From assembly GCF_004792655.1 (NCBI RefSeq), contig NZ_SRZC01000011.1, positions 62,001 through 126,000 of the forward strand: a stretch of DNA of 64,000 nucleotides. Reading direction: 5' to 3'. A program made the translations under genes and the position numbers. Under the pieces are notes generated by a model. The model saw only the letters and a program-made list of their open reading frames with translations, did no database searches and had not been told where the DNA came from. Source of the DNA: Palleniella muris. GTDB lineage: Bacteria; Bacteroidota; Bacteroidia; Bacteroidales; Bacteroidaceae. Numbering within the stretch: the first letter of the stretch is position 1; every line of letters begins with the position of its first letter. Of the stretch, positions 63,808 to 64,000 are shown in pieces.

Positions 63808-64000
63808 GTGAGTTCGACGAATTTACGCTAATATACAATAGTTTTTTTATCGGACGACATCAATAAAAGTTATACAAAGCATTGCCTGCTTAACAGGAAC
63901 GATGGCGCACAGTAATCCGTCACGCCGTTGTGCGAATCGCTTGTCCGCTGCCATATAGCGTCTGCCCGTATTGCTACTATCATGACATAGTCTTTTCGTA
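63808..64000 (-). mobile_element. End of an insertion sequence, cut by window edge
   Basis: GTGAGTTCGACGAATT at 63808-63823 equals the terminal inverted repeats of the MITE-like element at 33797-33856. On the minus strand a frame is open from the window edge to a TAA near 63869, 45 bp from the end repeat, with sequence RRYMAADKRFAQRRDGLLCA in it; it would be the C-terminal end of a transposase, although I cannot name the family. The rest of the element lies beyond 64000. Confidence 0.6.

Overview
The window looks like a chromosomal segment of a Bacteroidales bacterium, most likely Prevotellaceae (Prevotella sensu lato). The reasons are the repeated Bacteroidota promoter signature (TTTG, about 19-20 nt, then TAnnTTTG), BspA-like leucine-rich repeats, a gliding/type IX-type C-terminal domain, TonB-dependent receptors, a PorT-like barrel, a eukaryote-type (GT3) glycogen synthase and GSCFA, DUF6660-like and GGGtGRT proteins. 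Genus is inference; no rRNA is present.

Region 1 (1-10.2 kb, minus strand) is a defence island. It holds a PHP-domain protein cut by the window edge, a type I restriction system (hsdR, hsdS, hsdM) with a YhcG/DUF1016 nuclease between hsdM and hsdS, a DUF2971 protein, and an AbiE-type antitoxin/toxin pair. Region 2 (10.2-13.5 kb) is rearranged accessory DNA: a headless BspA-like gene joined tail to head with a headless membrane gene, then a DUF3791-DUF3990-DUF3791 trio (ADP-ribosyltransferase-like, candidate toxin/antitoxin) and a Vsr endonuclease with no Dcm partner in view.

Region 3 (13.5-25.2 kb): LuxR-type regulator, TonB receptor, HU-like protein whose leader contains a 22-bp-period array, then a minus-strand housekeeping block (nucleosidase, GSCFA, two deoxynucleoside kinases, APH-RapZ fusion, SmpB, DMP19-like) and a plus-strand pair (IscU-like scaffold and GGGtGRT protein). 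Region 4 (25.2-33.9 kb) has a truncated IS5-type transposase, a GNAT/small-protein pair, a beta-eliminating lyase whose specificity residues resemble tyrosine phenol-lyase, a divergent AraC regulator, and a Cys-rich secreted protein with a TonB receptor.

Region 5 (33.9-50.3 kb): helix-hairpin-helix outer-membrane protein, DUF2461, UvrA, gliding-type protein, LysM/periplasmic-binding protein, PorT-like barrel, ThyA, NhaD, PfkA and a TolC-EmrA-EmrB efflux operon. Region 6 (50.3-64 kb): gene-poor stretch with another array, PheT, YebC, TSCPD protein, lipoprotein, EFR1-type ferredoxin, glycogen synthase plus phosphorylase, three identical tRNA-Arg(ACG) genes, a disrupted GIY-YIG gene, a SIMPL protein, an array and the end of an IS.

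The most unusual signal is intergenic. Several loci (about 16.8, 30.3, 50.8 and 63.7 kb) carry short tandem arrays with a period of exactly 22 bp. Three share a unit consensus, and in all three the first unit carries ATAAAT in the same register. A second family of about 85-bp repeats (25.4, 30.5 and 46.2 kb) carries TAnnTTTG promoter boxes.
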